DNA of 34,133 bases, taken from contig JAUPKJ010000341.1 of NCBI GenBank assembly GCA_030837505.1, forward strand, positions 1 through 34,133, written 5' to 3'. The DNA is from Actinomycetota bacterium (lineage in GTDB: Bacteria; Actinomycetota; Actinomycetes; Actinomycetales; Kineosporiaceae). Each line of letters begins with the position of its first letter. Positions within the stretch are counted from its first letter, which is position 1. Both the position numbers and the translations under genes were made by a program. The notes beneath the pieces were generated by a model that had not been told where the DNA came from, searched no databases, and was given only the letters and a program-made list of their open reading frames with translations. Positions 33,842 through 34,133 of the stretch are shown one piece after another.

Positions 33842-34133
33842 ATGCTTCGAACGGACGACAGCTCGGCGCCCCCGATGGATCGTGGGTCGACGGTTCACGT
33901 GGATCCCGGCCCGCCCCCCGAGCCCGAGTCCCCGGAGCTCGAGCATCCGGAGCCCGAGACTCCCCAGGGGCAAGTTCTGCCCGAGCGCCGTCCCGACCGC
34001 CCTGGCCGAACAGACCGAACTGGCCGAACAGATCGAGCCGACCGAGCTGGCCGAAAGCACGAGGTCCTGAGCGCGGCTGCGGCCCGCCGGATCGCTTTGG
34101 CGGCCCAGGGGTTCGCCGTCGGCCGTCCCGACG
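33842..34133 (+). CDS. Probable AlkZ/YcaQ-like winged-helix DNA glycosylase, 5' part (truncated by window)
   Basis: The frame is open to the window end; 97 residues are visible. An acidic Pro/Glu-rich, then Arg/Thr/Gly-rich variable N-terminus (1-77) precedes 'EVLSAAAARRIALAAQGFAV', which matches the start of the YcaQ/AlkZ winged-helix family ('LS..QARRIALAAQGF' in other actinobacteria). These proteins unhook interstrand crosslinks or remove alkylated bases. ATG 33842 is 6 nt after CACCAT, a weak leaderless-type signal; ATG 33875 is an in-frame alternative. The identification rests on about 20 residues. Confidence 0.6.
   Translation, partial: MLRTDDSSAPPMDRGSTVHVDPGPPPEPESPELEHPEPETPQGQVLPERRPDRPGRTDRTGRTDRADRAGRKHEVLSAAAARRIALAAQGFAVGRPD
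34004..34057. repeat. 9/18-bp tandem repeat in the N-terminus of the AlkZ-like gene
   Basis: Six 9-bp units alternate GGCCGAACA-like and GACCGAACT-like sequences (34004-34057), with the 18-bp pair 34004-34021/34022-34039 best matched. They encode GR-T/A-DR repeats. Confidence 0.85.

Overview
The window is about 70% GC. It carries the conserved gene neighbourhood of high-GC Gram-positive bacteria (Actinomycetia): DUF5719, DUF3499, manB, a Trm112-like protein, a SIS isomerase, ahcY, RDD/SpoIIM/DUF58/MoxR/DUF4350/DUF4129, mtrA-mtrB-lpqB, comF, and long-form hpf. Gene order, several leaderless starts and the gene families all agree with that. The genus cannot be fixed from the sequence alone. I saw no rRNA, tRNA, CRISPR array, transposase or phage gene.

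Layout. 1-3.0 kb: the 3' end of a large membrane glycosyltransferase and a translationally coupled DUF5719 protein. 3.0-4.7 kb: a metallopeptidase-family protein (minus strand) facing away from DUF3499, then a small zinc-ribbon gene. 4.9-8.8 kb: a sugar-phosphate operon (phosphomannomutase, Trm112-like zinc protein, phosphoglucose/phosphomannose isomerase-like SIS protein) ending in a cation diffusion facilitator, with a convergent LysE-type exporter. 10.0-11.5 kb: ahcY. 11.7-13.6 kb: divergent RDD and SpoIIM-family membrane proteins sharing a very short promoter region.

13.7-20.6 kb is an accessory block: a secreted GH10 xylanase and a secreted SGNH esterase-like protein, each with a canonical TTGACG-N17-TACNGT promoter; a decayed alpha/beta-hydrolase 3' end; a small unknown gene; and a translationally coupled pair of HTH/TPR regulator and DUF1932 oxidoreductase. 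It separates SpoIIM/RDD from DUF58/MoxR, which I recall as adjacent in other actinobacteria (for example around Rv3690-Rv3695 of M. tuberculosis). It therefore looks like an insertion into a conserved cluster.

20.9-27.0 kb (minus strand) is an envelope-associated operon of unknown function: a glycerophosphodiesterase-type membrane domain protein, DUF4129, DUF4350, MoxR and DUF58. The first four genes are joined by ATGA overlaps. MoxR has an unusual 160-residue Pro/Ala and repeat-rich N-terminal extension. Diverging from it are mtrA-mtrB-lpqB (two-component cell-envelope control with its lipoprotein), then comF, hpf, and the 5' end of a probable AlkZ/YcaQ-like winged-helix glycosylase cut by the window end.

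Two window-wide properties stand out. First, at least seven starts fit a leaderless pattern: a -10-like hexamer (TANNNT or CANNNT) ends 6-8 nt before an ATG/GTG, with no Shine-Dalgarno sequence. Second, gaps between genes and disordered protein segments are full of short tandem duplications, often with 9- or 18-bp periods. Units that are not multiples of three (14, 17, 40 bp) occur only outside coding sequence or at a stop codon.
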